Shown here piece by piece: positions 25,380-35,238 of a stretch of 64,000 nt of DNA. A program made the position numbers and the translations under genes. Source of the DNA: Algoriphagus zhangzhouensis (GTDB taxonomy: Bacteria > Bacteroidota > Bacteroidia > Cytophagales > Cyclobacteriaceae); NCBI RefSeq assembly GCF_900148515.1, contig NZ_FRXN01000004.1, forward strand, positions 186,001-250,000. The letters are read 5' to 3'. The first letter of the stretch is position 1. Each line of letters begins with the position of its first letter. Below the pieces are notes generated by a model. That model had not been told where the DNA came from and searched no databases. It was given only the letters and a program-made list of their open reading frames with translations.

Positions 25380-27119
25380 ATGAAGTTTTTCTTCAGTTTA
25401 CTTCTTTTCCTATTCTTAGGAACCTTATCATCTGCCTATGCACAACAGCAAACCTATTGCAATCCCATCAACCTAGATTATGGCTATACTCCAATCCCTA
25501 ACTTTTCTGAATGGGGAAGACATCGGGCGACAGCTGACCCTGTCATAGTCAACTATAAAGGAACTTATATTCTCTTTTCGACTAATCAATGGGGTTATTG
25601 GACCTCTACAGATATGTCCAATTGGGAATTCCATTCGCGGCTTTTTCTTCGTCCTTGGAACAAAGTCTACGATGAACTTTGTGCTCCTGCTGTGGGAATT
25701 GTAGGAGATACTGTCTTGGTCATGGGGTCCACCTATGAAAAGGATTTTACGATTTGGATGAGTACAGATCCAGTGGGGAATGTTTGGGAGCCACTGGTTG
25801 AAAAATTTGAAATCGGAGGTTGGGACCCTGATTTTTTCACAGATGATGATGGAAGATTGTATATGTACAATGGAAGTTCCAATCGCTATCCTCTTTACGG
25901 AATTGAATTGGATCGGAAAACCTTAAATCCTATTGGCACTCGAAAGGAAATGTATCTTTTGGAGCCTGATAAATATGGCTGGCAGCGCTTTGGAGAGCAT
26001 ATGGATAACACCTTTTTGGATCCTTTTATGGAGGGAGCTCATATGACGAAACACAATGGAAAATACTACTTGCAATACGGAGCGCCAGGAACAGAATTTA
26101 GTGGCTATTCAGATGGTGTCATTGTTGGAACTAGGCCATTGGGGCCATTTACTCCTCAATCCGATCCATTGAGTATGAAGTTGGGAGGATTTGCGAGAGG
26201 AGCTGGACATGGAGCTACTTTTCAGGACAATCAAGGAAAATATTGGCACATCAGCACGATCATGGTTTCAGTCAAAAACAATTTTGAACGAAGGCTTGGG
26301 ATTTGGCCGACAGGATTTGATTCAGATGATGTGATGTGGAGCAATACTGCTTTTGGAGATTACCCACATTTTTTGCCGGATGCGGAAAAGGCAGGGGAAT
26401 TTACTGGTTGGATGTTGTTGAATTATGAAAAACCTATCTCTGTCTCCTCAACCTACGGTGGTTTCGCTCCAAACAAAGCCAATGATGAGGATATCAAAAC
26501 CTATTGGAGTGCCAAAACTGGTGAAAAAAGAGAGTGGATTCAGTCAGATTTAGGTCAGGTCAGCACGGTCAATGCCATTCAGATCAATTATGCTGATCAG
26601 GATGTGGATCAGGATCGATTGGGAAAGAGAACGGACCAATTCCATCAGTATATTTTGTATCACTCACTTGACGGTAAAGAATGGGAGGTTTTGGTAGATA
26701 AAAGCCAAAATCAAACAGATATCCCTCACGAATATGTGGAGCTGGGAAGACCTGTGAAAACCCGATTCCTAAAGCTTGAAAATATCCATATGCCAACTGG
26801 TAAATTTGCAATCAGCGGTTTTAGGGTTTTTGGAAATGGTGGAGGAGCAATTCCTGAAAAAGTGAATCAGTTTATGGTTTTCCGAACTGAAAAAGACAAG
26901 CGAAGTGCCTATTTGAAATGGTCTCCGATGGATGATGCCTATGCCTATAATATTTATTATGGAACCGCACCAGATAAACTGTATACCTCCATTATGGTAA
27001 TGGGAAATAATGAATTTTGGCTCAAAACCTTGGATAGAACCAAGACTTATTATTTCACTATCGAGGCGATCAATGAAAACGGAGTGGGTATAAGGTATGA
27101 GGTACTAAAAGTGGATTAA
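25380..27119 (+). CDS. Glycoside hydrolase family 43 protein with discoidin and FN3 domains
   Basis: Secreted (signal peptide ending SSAYAQ). The five-bladed GH43 propeller covers about residues 24-330, with the expected acidic triad: Asp53 in TADPVIV (base), Asp149 in GWDPDFF (pKa modulator) and Glu218 in FMEGAHM (acid). Residues about 340-485 resemble an F5/8 type C (discoidin) carbohydrate-binding domain (NDEDIKTYWSAKTGEKREW), and 490-579 a fibronectin III domain. GH43 enzymes act on arabinose- or xylose-containing chains. It is tail-to-tail with the serine hydrolase gene, sharing 4 bases. Confidence 0.9.
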   Translation: MKFFFSLLLFLFLGTLSSAYAQQQTYCNPINLDYGYTPIPNFSEWGRHRATADPVIVNYKGTYILFSTNQWGYWTSTDMSNWEFHSRLFLRPWNKVYDELCAPAVGIVGDTVLVMGSTYEKDFTIWMSTDPVGNVWEPLVEKFEIGGWDPDFFTDDDGRLYMYNGSSNRYPLYGIELDRKTLNPIGTRKEMYLLEPDKYGWQRFGEHMDNTFLDPFMEGAHMTKHNGKYYLQYGAPGTEFSGYSDGVIVGTRPLGPFTPQSDPLSMKLGGFARGAGHGATFQDNQGKYWHISTIMVSVKNNFERRLGIWPTGFDSDDVMWSNTAFGDYPHFLPDAEKAGEFTGWMLLNYEKPISVSSTYGGFAPNKANDEDIKTYWSAKTGEKREWIQSDLGQVSTVNAIQINYADQDVDQDRLGKRTDQFHQYILYHSLDGKEWEVLVDKSQNQTDIPHEYVELGRPVKTRFLKLENIHMPTGKFAISGFRVFGNGGGAIPEKVNQFMVFRTEKDKRSAYLKWSPMDDAYAYNIYYGTAPDKLYTSIMVMGNNEFWLKTLDRTKTYYFTIEAINENGVGIRYEVLKVD

Positions 27120-28600
27120 TTGTAGGTTTTGGACTCTAGTAGTTTTAGGAATCTCTTTGCATTTCCATTGGTTGGATTAAGCTCTAAGGATTTTTGGTAG
27201 TTCATAATTGATAAATCTATTTCTCCCAATTCCATTAATATTTCACCATAACTATCATATACTCTAAATGAATCTGGAAATGCTTCTACATTCAGTCTGA
27301 AAATTTCTTTTGCAGCATCCAGATTTCCTCGTTCCAAGAAATCATAACCCATAAGGTTCATTTCGTTTTCACTGAGATAAAACCCGGCTTGGTCTTTTAT
27401 TGCCTTATAGTTTTCTACTCCTTTTTCTATTCCATTTTTTTCGATTTCTTGACCTACTGAAATAGCCACGGATTGAACAGGCTTGTCAAAGCTTGAACCA
27501 TGCAAAATCCCCAAAATCCCCTTTGTCATATGGTGCAGGGGAGCCCCTCCGGTATTATTTAATATAATAATGGAGGTCTTTTCCGATGGAATTCTTGTGA
27601 TCAAAGCTGTGTATCCATTTATCACACCATCATGGCTGATCGATTTCAAAGTGGAAGAAGTATTTCCAATTTGAATTTCACCGATATCCCAACCATTTGC
27701 ATAGTGCGAGTTGCCCAGTTGGACTTTTGGAGAGAAAAGGGAATCTAGGAAAGATTTGGGTAGTAGCTTTTCAGAATAAAGAGCTTGATCCCAAATAAAA
27801 AGGTCTTCAACAGTCGAGTGAATCCCTCCTGAAGAATAGGCTTCCGAATAATCAATATAATTTGCTTTCAAATACGATAAACCTAATGGAGAATATCCCG
27901 AAGCCTTGTTTTTAACCAAGCGTTGGGTTGGTTCGTAGCCGGAATTTTTCATTCCTAAGGGGCTAAAAATCTTTTCATTCAGGATTTTTCCATAGGGTTT
28001 GCCTTCTATTTTCTCCAGGAGAAAACCCAAAAGAGCATAGCCCGAATTGCTGTAATTAAATTGACTGCCTGGAGTAAAAAGAAGTGTGGAATCTGAAAAT
28101 GTCTGGATCAAACCTTCAGGTCTTATAAATTTCAACATATCTGTTCTATAGGATGGAAAAGAAGTATGATTGGGGATTCCAGAAGTATGGTTTAACAAAT
28201 GTTGAATAGTAATCAAATCACCTTGTGGCTTTGGATAGTCATTCAAATAGTTGCCAATAGGGGTGCGGAGGTCAAGTTTTCCCTCGGCCACTAATTGCAT
28301 GATAAGCATGGAAGTAAATTGCTTTGAGACCGATGCGATTTGAAACTTTGTGTCTGGTCGATTAGGTATGTCCCATTCAAAACTGGCTTTACCAAAGCCT
28401 TTTTTGTAAATAACTCTTCCTTCAAAAGCTACCAAAATTGCCCCGTTGAATTGATGATAGTCATGATAGGTTTTTACATGCTGATTGATTTGGTTTTTTT
28501 TTGTTTCTGACTGAGGTTGGGCCGGGGAACAGCTTTGAAGGTGAAGTCCAATTATGAATAGTACTGTGTAAATGGGCTTTAAAAATAAGTTCCAATTCAT
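27116..28600 (-). CDS. Serine hydrolase (beta-lactamase/PBP-like) with TPR tail, lipoprotein
   Basis: Start at 28600 (MNWNLFLKPI) gives a lipoprotein signal ending LQSC (Cys23 or 24). The catalytic SxxK is SVSK (Ser90, Lys93) in FQIASVSKQFTS, and the second motif is YSNSGYALLG. Near residue 320 comes SHDGVINGYTA, replacing the KTG triad as usual in class C-like esterases and peptidases. The last 80 residues hold TPR-like repeats (DFLERGNLDAAKEIFRLNVEA, LGEIDLSIMNYQKSLELNP). Such proteins cleave D-amino acid peptides or esters in the periplasm; the substrate here is unknown. Confidence 0.88.
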   Translation of the reverse strand: MNWNLFLKPIYTVLFIIGLHLQSCSPAQPQSETKKNQINQHVKTYHDYHQFNGAILVAFEGRVIYKKGFGKASFEWDIPNRPDTKFQIASVSKQFTSMLIMQLVAEGKLDLRTPIGNYLNDYPKPQGDLITIQHLLNHTSGIPNHTSFPSYRTDMLKFIRPEGLIQTFSDSTLLFTPGSQFNYSNSGYALLGFLLEKIEGKPYGKILNEKIFSPLGMKNSGYEPTQRLVKNKASGYSPLGLSYLKANYIDYSEAYSSGGIHSTVEDLFIWDQALYSEKLLPKSFLDSLFSPKVQLGNSHYANGWDIGEIQIGNTSSTLKSISHDGVINGYTALITRIPSEKTSIIILNNTGGAPLHHMTKGILGILHGSSFDKPVQSVAISVGQEIEKNGIEKGVENYKAIKDQAGFYLSENEMNLMGYDFLERGNLDAAKEIFRLNVEAFPDSFRVYDSYGEILMELGEIDLSIMNYQKSLELNPTNGNAKRFLKLLESKTYN

Positions 28601-28722
28601 GATCAAGTTGCTTTTTTTGAATTGCTTGCAACCACCTTTTTTTTCTAAATACAAGTGTCAAAAAAGTGTAAAACCTCTGTCAAGCTTTGTGAAAACATCC
28701 AAAATTCCATTTCTTACACCCG

Positions 28723-29616
28723 ATGTATCAAAGAATCGGAGCTTTACTTTTAATAGTTTGTGTTGTTGGCTTTCTAAGCTTGGGGGCCACCTGGAGAGAA
28801 AATGACTCTTCCGAAGAAAGGAAGGTGGCTTTGCGGATGCTTGGACATCAGCTTTTGCTAAACCAAGGTGATTCAAGTTCTATCGTGCTTCCTGTGAAAG
28901 AAGTTCAAGAAGGGGAATTTGAAATTTCCTTTGAGAAAAAACTTACGATCAAGCCCTATTCTGTTGTCCAGATAGCCTCACAATTGGAGAAGTCTAACTT
29001 TCTTCCTTCAGAATATTTAATTGAAATTGTCGAATGTCAAAATCATGAAATTGCTTATAGTTTTCAGATCAAGCCATCCGAAGAGGAAAGTTTGATACCA
29101 TGCTGTGGAAGAGATTTGCCAAAGGCTTGTTATCAAGTGAAAGTGTATTTCCCTGAGAATTTGAATACGAATTTGGCTTCAATATTCCTTTTGGGAATTC
29201 CTGCTTTGGCCTTCGTATTTTTTGTTTTTAAAAAACCATCAGAAAAGCGGGTCTCTAAAGATTCCAAAATTGATTCTGGTTGCTTATCGATCGGTCAATT
29301 CATGTTTTACCCGGACCAATTGAAGTTGATTCATCAGGAGGAAGAAATCATACTATCCATTAAAGAGTGTGAAATTCTAGAGGTCCTTATTAGTCGGCCC
29401 AATCACATTGTTTCTAGAGAAGAATTGTCAAAAAAAGTTTGGGAGGATAATGGAGTTTTTGTGGGAAGGAGTTTAGATACTTTTATTTCAAAACTTCGAA
29501 AGAAGCTTAAAAATGATCCAAAAATTTCTATATCCAATATGAGGGGTGTAGGATACAAATTGGAAATCAAATACGATTTGGCTTCAATCCTAAAACCCCG
29601 TAAGTTTCATTTATGA
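28723..29616 (+). CDS. Membrane-anchored winged-helix transcriptional regulator
   Basis: 297 aa one-component regulator with unusual layout. An N-terminal membrane segment (IGALLLIVCVVGFLSLG) is followed by a periplasmic sensor region (about residues 25-145, with a conserved-looking PCCGR cysteine pair), a second membrane segment (ASIFLLGIPALAFVFFVF, about 150-168) and a cytoplasmic OmpR/PhoB-type winged helix at the C-terminus (SIKECEILEVLISRPNHIVSREEL, then RSLDTFISKLRKKLKNDP and MRGVGYKL). It overlaps the sulfatase start by 4 bases, so the two are translationally coupled; the sensor may monitor the glycan or the sulfatase product. Confidence 0.82.
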   Translation: MYQRIGALLLIVCVVGFLSLGATWRENDSSEERKVALRMLGHQLLLNQGDSSSIVLPVKEVQEGEFEISFEKKLTIKPYSVVQIASQLEKSNFLPSEYLIEIVECQNHEIAYSFQIKPSEEESLIPCCGRDLPKACYQVKVYFPENLNTNLASIFLLGIPALAFVFFVFKKPSEKRVSKDSKIDSGCLSIGQFMFYPDQLKLIHQEEEIILSIKECEILEVLISRPNHIVSREELSKKVWEDNGVFVGRSLDTFISKLRKKLKNDPKISISNMRGVGYKLEIKYDLASILKPRKFHL

Positions 29617-31262
29617 ATCGGATCAATTTTCTAAGCTTTAGCGTATTAGCGCTATTTTTTATTTCCTGTCAAAATCAACATCAAGAAAAGGAGGTTGCAG
29701 ATAGACCCAATATTCTTTTTGCGATAATGGACGATGTCACCTATCTGCACATGGGGGCTTATGGCTGCGATTGGGTCAACACTCCGAATTTTGACAGAAT
29801 TGCCAAAGAGGGGATTCTTTTTATGAATGCCTATACGCCCAATGCGAAATGTGCTCCTTCACGAGCTAATATTCTGACTGGTCGAAACTCTTGGCAGTTG
29901 GAAGAAGCAGGGAATCACTGGCCTCAGTTTCCTGTTAAGTTCAAGTCATTTGCTGAAACTTTGGATGAAAATGGATATCACGTAGGCTATACCGGAAAAG
30001 GTTGGGCTCCGGGAAAAGCAGCCAATGAAGATGGTTCTCCAAGAGATTTACTCGTCAATAAATATGGAGAATTCACCTTGGATCCACCGACGACAGGAAT
30101 AGCAAATACTGATTACGCAGAGAATTTCAAGGTTTTCTTGAGTGATAATTCAACTGATGATCCCTTTTTCTTCTGGTTTGGTAGCTGGGAACCACATCGT
30201 GGCTATGAGTATGGATCTGGGATTCGAGTAGGTGAAAAGAGTCTGGGGCAAATCGCGAATGATCAGGTTTTTGAGTTTTGGCCGAAGGTAGATTCTGTGA
30301 AAACAGATCTATTGGATTATGCCTATGAAATTGAATATTTTGATTTGCAACTGGGTAAAATGCTGGATCATTTGGATTCAATCGGCGAGCTTGAAAATAC
30401 ATTGATTGTTGTGACAGCAGATAATGGAATGCCGTTCCCAAGAGTCAAAGGTCAAGAGTATGAGTATTCGAATCATTTGCCATTAGCAATGCGCTGGCCA
30501 AAAGGAATTTCGGGTGAAAATAGAAAAGTGGAAGATTATGTGAGTTTCATTGATTTTGCACCAACCTTCCTGGAATTGGCTGGCGTGAATCAGCCCAATA
30601 CAGGCATGGAGGCAATTACAGGTTTGAGCTTAACAGACATCCTGTATTCTGAGAAAAGTGGAGAAATAAATTCTTCACGAAACCAAGTTCTGATCGGAAA
30701 AGAAAGACATGATGTCGGCAGACCAGATGATCAGGGATATCCAATTCGTGGTTTGGTGAAAAATGGAATGCTTTATTTGCATAATTTCAAACCAGAAAGA
30801 TGGCCTGCCGGTGATCCGGAAACTGGTTATCTGAATACAGATGGAGGAGCTACCAAAACTGTGGTTTTAAACTCCATCTACAAACCTGAAACTTTCCAAT
30901 TTTGGGAATGGAATTTCGGAAAAAGACCTCAAGAGGAACTGTATAATATTGCTGAAGACCCTAACTGCCTTGTAAATTTAGCTGAGGATTCCTCCTTTCA
31001 AGAATTGAAAGAGGAAATGAAACTGGAACTTCTTGAAAAGCTAAAAGCCCAAGGAGATCCAAGAGCTTTGGGCAATGGGGATATTTTTGATCGGTATTCC
31101 TATGTGGACCCGAAAAGCGTTGATTTTTACAATCGCTATATGAAAGGGGAGGAAGTTAGTTTCAGCTGGGTAAATGCTTCAGATTTTCAAGACGTCTCAA
31201 AAATCCCAACTTACCAGAAAATGCTGGAGGAAAAGAAGAATCAGGAGATAGAAAAGAAGTAG
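29613..31262 (+). CDS. Sulfatase (arylsulfatase family), lipoprotein
   Basis: 549 aa, alkaline-phosphatase-superfamily sulfatase. The formylglycine site is CAPSRANILTGR with Cys80, which needs an anaerobic or FGE-type maturase not seen in this window. Metal ligands Asp40-Asp41 lie in AIMDDVTY, and TADNGMPFPR is the second metal-binding motif. Lipobox ISCQ (Cys19) anchors it to the cell surface side. Sequence resembles heparan/N-sulfoglucosamine-type sulfatases, but the exact substrate is inferred only. It lies between a coupled regulator and a convergent GH28 gene, so it probably removes sulfate from a glycan. Confidence 0.93.
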   Translation: MNRINFLSFSVLALFFISCQNQHQEKEVADRPNILFAIMDDVTYLHMGAYGCDWVNTPNFDRIAKEGILFMNAYTPNAKCAPSRANILTGRNSWQLEEAGNHWPQFPVKFKSFAETLDENGYHVGYTGKGWAPGKAANEDGSPRDLLVNKYGEFTLDPPTTGIANTDYAENFKVFLSDNSTDDPFFFWFGSWEPHRGYEYGSGIRVGEKSLGQIANDQVFEFWPKVDSVKTDLLDYAYEIEYFDLQLGKMLDHLDSIGELENTLIVVTADNGMPFPRVKGQEYEYSNHLPLAMRWPKGISGENRKVEDYVSFIDFAPTFLELAGVNQPNTGMEAITGLSLTDILYSEKSGEINSSRNQVLIGKERHDVGRPDDQGYPIRGLVKNGMLYLHNFKPERWPAGDPETGYLNTDGGATKTVVLNSIYKPETFQFWEWNFGKRPQEELYNIAEDPNCLVNLAEDSSFQELKEEMKLELLEKLKAQGDPRALGNGDIFDRYSYVDPKSVDFYNRYMKGEEVSFSWVNASDFQDVSKIPTYQKMLEEKKNQEIEKK

Positions 31263-31263
31263 C

Positions 31264-32580
31264 TTATTCTAAACTCTTCCCATTTACAACCACGTTTTTG
31301 ACTTCAAAGCCTTTTACCAAATCCTTGTTGAAATTGGCTTTCTCGGTCTTTACAGTAATGTTTTCAAAGTCAAAGTTTGATAAACGATCATGTTCCGTAA
31401 TTGCCACATCGAAGAAAATATCACATTCTAGATCGATGTTTTTCATGGTGATATGATCTGAGTAGGATAGGGGGACATCCTTTCTTCCCTGCAAGTCAAA
31501 AAACTGAGTCCAAGGCTTTACATAGATGAAACTATGTGCTTGTCCTCGGATATTTTCAACAGTAATGTATTCGTAATTCTGAGGCGTGTCAGGTCTCATT
31601 TTCAACCATAGCAAGCGATGTGCATCTTGAATTTGAATGTTTCTCATGATGACATTTTTATTGTGAATCGCTTCGCTGCCACAAGTTAGAGCCGAATGAC
31701 AAAACCCAAATTCACTGTCTTCAATTAGAATGTGCGTGTTTTCTCCATTGTTTCGATCCTCGTCTGCCCAAGGGCCTTTGCCTCCTTTGAGTGCAATTGC
31801 ATCATCATTTACAGAAAGGTAGCAGCCCTTTATTAGGACGTTTTTCACCACGTCCAAATCAATTGCGTCCGTGCTTGGTGCTTTGACTGGAGAACTTGGA
31901 GAAGTGATGGTTAGATCCAAGATTTTTACATTCTCACACTGGTAATAGTGACTGCTCCAAAATCCGGCATTGATCAGGCTCACATCCTGTAGTTGCACGT
32001 TGTTGCTTCGCCAAATAAAAACTAATCGAGGTCTTGAAACTTCCAGGTTGGTGCAATTTGGGTCCTCTTTTCTCCTTTGCCAGAAGGCTTCCCAGAATTT
32101 CAAACCATTTCCATCAATAGTTCCTTTACCGCTGATTGTAAATCCATCTACTTCGTATGCATTGACCAAAGCCGCAAAATAATCCAAGTTTTGGCCTTCC
32201 ATTCGAGAAGGGATTTTTGGATAATTCGCAATGTCATTAGAACCTTTGAGTACAGCACCATCCATTAGGTGGAGGTGGGTATTTGGTTTGAAAAATAAAG
32301 CTCCACTCAGAAATGTTCCTTCAGGGATGATAATTACTCCACCACCATTTGCAGAGGCTTTGTCTATGACCTTTTGAATTTCAAAAGTCTGTAGGAGTTC
32401 AGGGTCTTTTTTTACACCATGCTCTGTGATGACATAAGGTCTCCCCAAATCAGAAAGAGAGATTTTAGAGTCATCCTTAAACCAATCCGAGATCACAGAT
32501 CCATCTGGCCAAAGATCTTGCTGTGCAAAAGAGGGACTTAGGATTAAGGAGAATAGAAGGAGCCAAATTGTCTTTTTCAT
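31264..32580 (-). CDS. Glycoside hydrolase family 28 protein (polygalacturonase-like)
   Basis: Start at 32580 (MKKTIWLLLF) gives a signal peptide ending PSFAQQ; 438 aa. The right-handed beta-helix fold is shown by many repeats, and the GH28 catalytic motifs are STDAIDLD, NDDAIALKGGK and CHSALTCGSE, with RLLWLKMRPD downstream. GH28 enzymes hydrolyse galacturonan-type pectins. It is convergent with the sulfatase gene (one base between stops). Exact linkage specificity is not readable. Confidence 0.9.
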   Translation of the reverse strand: MKKTIWLLLFSLILSPSFAQQDLWPDGSVISDWFKDDSKISLSDLGRPYVITEHGVKKDPELLQTFEIQKVIDKASANGGGVIIIPEGTFLSGALFFKPNTHLHLMDGAVLKGSNDIANYPKIPSRMEGQNLDYFAALVNAYEVDGFTISGKGTIDGNGLKFWEAFWQRRKEDPNCTNLEVSRPRLVFIWRSNNVQLQDVSLINAGFWSSHYYQCENVKILDLTITSPSSPVKAPSTDAIDLDVVKNVLIKGCYLSVNDDAIALKGGKGPWADEDRNNGENTHILIEDSEFGFCHSALTCGSEAIHNKNVIMRNIQIQDAHRLLWLKMRPDTPQNYEYITVENIRGQAHSFIYVKPWTQFFDLQGRKDVPLSYSDHITMKNIDLECDIFFDVAITEHDRLSNFDFENITVKTEKANFNKDLVKGFEVKNVVVNGKSLE

Positions 32581-32740
32581 GAGAGAAAATGTAATCAATG
32601 AGCAAGCAATATAAGGTTTTCATTCGCTTAGACTGTCTGGAGCTAGCCCGATTTTGGATATTGAAAAGGTTTCCGACCAGTCATGGAAAACTAAAAGGAA
32701 TGGATAAGGTGGATTGATGATTTCAATTAAATTTAATCAT

Positions 32741-33874
32741 ATGAAAAAAACTATATCTGTCCTCTTTGCGCTATTCTTTTGTCTTTTAGCTCCTCTTTTT
32801 GCCCAAAATCAACAAGCTGAAAAAATCATGTTGTTGATGGAAGAAATCCCTGTGATGGGACTTTCTGTAGCGGTTGTGAAAGATGGAGAATTGGTTTATC
32901 AGGAAGCGTTTGGCTGGAAAGAAGAGAATAAAGTGCCTCTGTCATCGACTGATATTTTTAGAATTGCCTCTATTTCTAAGTCCTTTTCTGCAACATCAAT
33001 TATGCAGTTGGTAGAACAGAAAAAACTGTCTTTGGAAGATGATGTGAGTGATTTAATAGGTTTCAAAGTTCGTAATCCGAAGTTTCCTGAAAAGGTGATC
33101 ACTTTGAAAATGCTGCTTTCCCATACTTCAAGCATGAATGATTCGGAAGGATATTTTACACTAGACGCCATCAATCCAGCAAAGAATCCGAATTGGAAGA
33201 AGGCTTACAATGACTATGCTCCCGGTGAAGGATATCAGTATTGTAATCTGGCTTATAATATGACTGGGACGATTATCGAAAAGTATTCAGGAGAGCGATT
33301 TGATCACTATATCAAGAACCATATTTTAGATCCTTTGGGACTTTATGGAGGATTCAATGTCAATGATTTGGACGCTTCGAAATTCGCCAATATTTATTCC
33401 TTTGATACCAAAACCGGGGAATTCACGCTTTCTCCAGCGGCCTATGCACCAAGAAAAGAAGAGATTGCGAATTATGTGGAGAACTATAGCACTCCGATTT
33501 TTTCTCCGACTGGAGGAATGAAAATTTCCGCTCCTGACCTTGCCAGATATATGATCATGCATATGAATTATGGCAAAGGGGAGAAGGCCAAAATTATCAA
33601 AAAGAAGAGCTCCAAAATCATGCAAACTCCTCTTTCCAGCAATGAGAATTATGGATTGGCTTTATGGAAAACTGACAAGTTGATTGAAGGAAAAATGTTG
33701 ACAGGTCACACCGGATCAGCCTATGGGCTTTACAGTGCCATGTTTTTTGATCCCCAAGAAAAATTTGGAATTGTAGTAATGACTAATGGCTGTGATCCAA
33801 CCTATGAAAATGGTTACAATAAGGTGATCAAGGAAACAGTGAATATCCTCTATGAAGAACTGATCAAAAACTAA
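32741..33874 (+). CDS. Serine hydrolase (beta-lactamase/PBP-like), secreted
   Basis: Signal peptide MKKTISVLFALFFCLLAPLFAQ; start at 32741 rather than the in-frame ATG at 32714, which would precede a normal signal peptide. Catalytic SxxK is SISK (Ser77, Lys80) in FRIASISKSFSA. The second motif is YCNLAYN in place of YxN, and HTGSAYGLYS stands where KTG is usual. 377 aa, single domain. Likely a periplasmic esterase or D-peptidase. It is convergent with the CPBP gene and shares 11 bases with its 3' end. Confidence 0.88.
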   Translation: MKKTISVLFALFFCLLAPLFAQNQQAEKIMLLMEEIPVMGLSVAVVKDGELVYQEAFGWKEENKVPLSSTDIFRIASISKSFSATSIMQLVEQKKLSLEDDVSDLIGFKVRNPKFPEKVITLKMLLSHTSSMNDSEGYFTLDAINPAKNPNWKKAYNDYAPGEGYQYCNLAYNMTGTIIEKYSGERFDHYIKNHILDPLGLYGGFNVNDLDASKFANIYSFDTKTGEFTLSPAAYAPRKEEIANYVENYSTPIFSPTGGMKISAPDLARYMIMHMNYGKGEKAKIIKKKSSKIMQTPLSSNENYGLALWKTDKLIEGKMLTGHTGSAYGLYSAMFFDPQEKFGIVVMTNGCDPTYENGYNKVIKETVNILYEELIKN

Positions 33875-34643
33875 TTCCGAAAAAGGAAGAAACGGAAGGT
33901 AGAATATCGATTGCCCAATGGGTCAAAATAAGAACAGGAAGGTTTCGAAACCTTGACCAATGCCAGCCAAAAAAAGCTCCAACAATAAAAACGGGTAGAC
34001 CAGTTCCCACAAGAACTGAAATCAAGTCACCAGCCTGACCATCTACTCCATCTGCCAAGAAGAACCTGCTTGGAATATGCCAAGCAGTAAAAAGAATGCC
34101 TGAAACAAGAATTGCCATAGGGGTATTCCAGAGCTTTTCCAGTCTTGTCTGGAGCATAGCTCTGAAGAAAAGCTCCTCGGGGATTCCTGCAATGAAAAGT
34201 GGCAGCATAACTCCGATGAACAATCGGATCGGCGCATCTTGATAGTCTGGGATTTGGCTGGCAATAGGGACCAGATGTTTTGTATTAAGGAAAAATCCCA
34301 CTGCGATTAATAAGGTGCCTTTGATCACCATTGAAATACTTGGCTTTAAACCAAATAGAAGGTCATGGAGGGAGTATTTCCAAACTTTGAAAAAGATCCA
34401 AATTGGAATAATCAGAAGGAAAGTGAATTTGAATACTCCAGCATACCAAAAATCCTGAATGAAGTCATGAGCACCTAGAATTGGTAAAGGAAATTGGGTG
34501 ATTATGTAGGCAATAAAAATTGCAAGGAATACGTAGAAGAGAGCATAGAGTAAAAGTAAAAAGCTCTCCTTTTGAAGGTTTTTGAAATGGATTTCGGAGG
34601 ATGAGACTCGTTGCCAAGTAAGAAAGTTGATGAGTTTTTTCAA
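33864..34643 (-). CDS. CPBP-family intramembrane metalloprotease
   Basis: 259 aa with about six to seven membrane segments. The CAAX-protease/bacteriocin-processing (Abi) motif EELFFRAMLQ gives the EExxxR signature; the later motifs FTAWHIPSRFF and LTHWAIDIL supply the further conserved His and Asp positions. Some members process peptides or give immunity to bacteriocins; others have no known substrate. No peptide precursor is adjacent. Confidence 0.88.
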   Translation of the reverse strand: MKKLINFLTWQRVSSSEIHFKNLQKESFLLLLYALFYVFLAIFIAYIITQFPLPILGAHDFIQDFWYAGVFKFTFLLIIPIWIFFKVWKYSLHDLLFGLKPSISMVIKGTLLIAVGFFLNTKHLVPIASQIPDYQDAPIRLFIGVMLPLFIAGIPEELFFRAMLQTRLEKLWNTPMAILVSGILFTAWHIPSRFFLADGVDGQAGDLISVLVGTGLPVFIVGAFFGWHWSRFRNLPVLILTHWAIDILPSVSSFFGISF

Positions 34644-34649
34644 TTGAGC

Positions 34650-34874
34650 TTAGCGGTTGGAATAATTTCTCTTCAATTGGGTGAGGATTTCTTCCAAACC
34701 ATTGAGACGGATTTCATAGAGAGTATGGAGCCACATTCCCAGCTTTCCCTCTGGAAATCCCTGCCCATGCATCCATACCAAATAGTGCTCAGGTATGTCA
34801 CAAAGTAGTTTTCCTTTGTATTTGCCGAAGGGCATTCTCTTAGTCACGAGGTCTATCAAAATTTGATTGTCCAT
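34650..34874 (-). CDS. DUF3820-family protein, 74 aa
   Basis: The N-terminal motif MPFGKYKGKLLCDIPEHYLVWM is the full DUF3820 signature (GKYKGKxLxDIPxxYLxW), and 74 aa is the expected length. Function is unknown in general; the motif also occurs as the putative DNA- or nucleotide-related fragment in exonuclease-like proteins. It is transcribed toward the CPBP gene with six bases between them, so the two are probably one transcript. Confidence 0.85.
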   Translation of the reverse strand: MDNQILIDLVTKRMPFGKYKGKLLCDIPEHYLVWMHGQGFPEGKLGMWLHTLYEIRLNGLEEILTQLKRNYSNR

Positions 34875-35238
34875 ATGACAAAAGTAAAATTTTCAAGACG
34901 CTTAAATCTGAAGATTGTAATTTTTTAAACCTTCGATTTGAAAAGGAAATGAAGACTTAGGGTTTAAGCGAGTTTTGCTTGTTCTAAGGCTCTCAAAATC
35001 TACCGTTTATAAATAAATTTGTAGTTTTTGAAATATTAGTCGGTTGCTTAAAAAGTTAATAACCTCTATTTGACAGGTTTGTATAGTGTTATAAAATGCG
35101 TTTTTTTAGATGTAAGTGCTTAATTGTCTTTGTTTTATACATTTTTATCTAGTTTCCGTCCCAAAAAAAGGTCTTTGATTTTTAATTCTTTCTCCTTTGA
35201 TTCAAGGCCGATTACAATTAACAGACCCGCTATTACCG
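34875..35238. other. Intergenic leader before the sigma-factor gene
   Basis: AT-rich, no convincing gene. An alternative TTG start at 35197 would extend the sigma gene by 14 residues. No clear -33/-7 pair could be placed with confidence. Confidence 0.4.
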
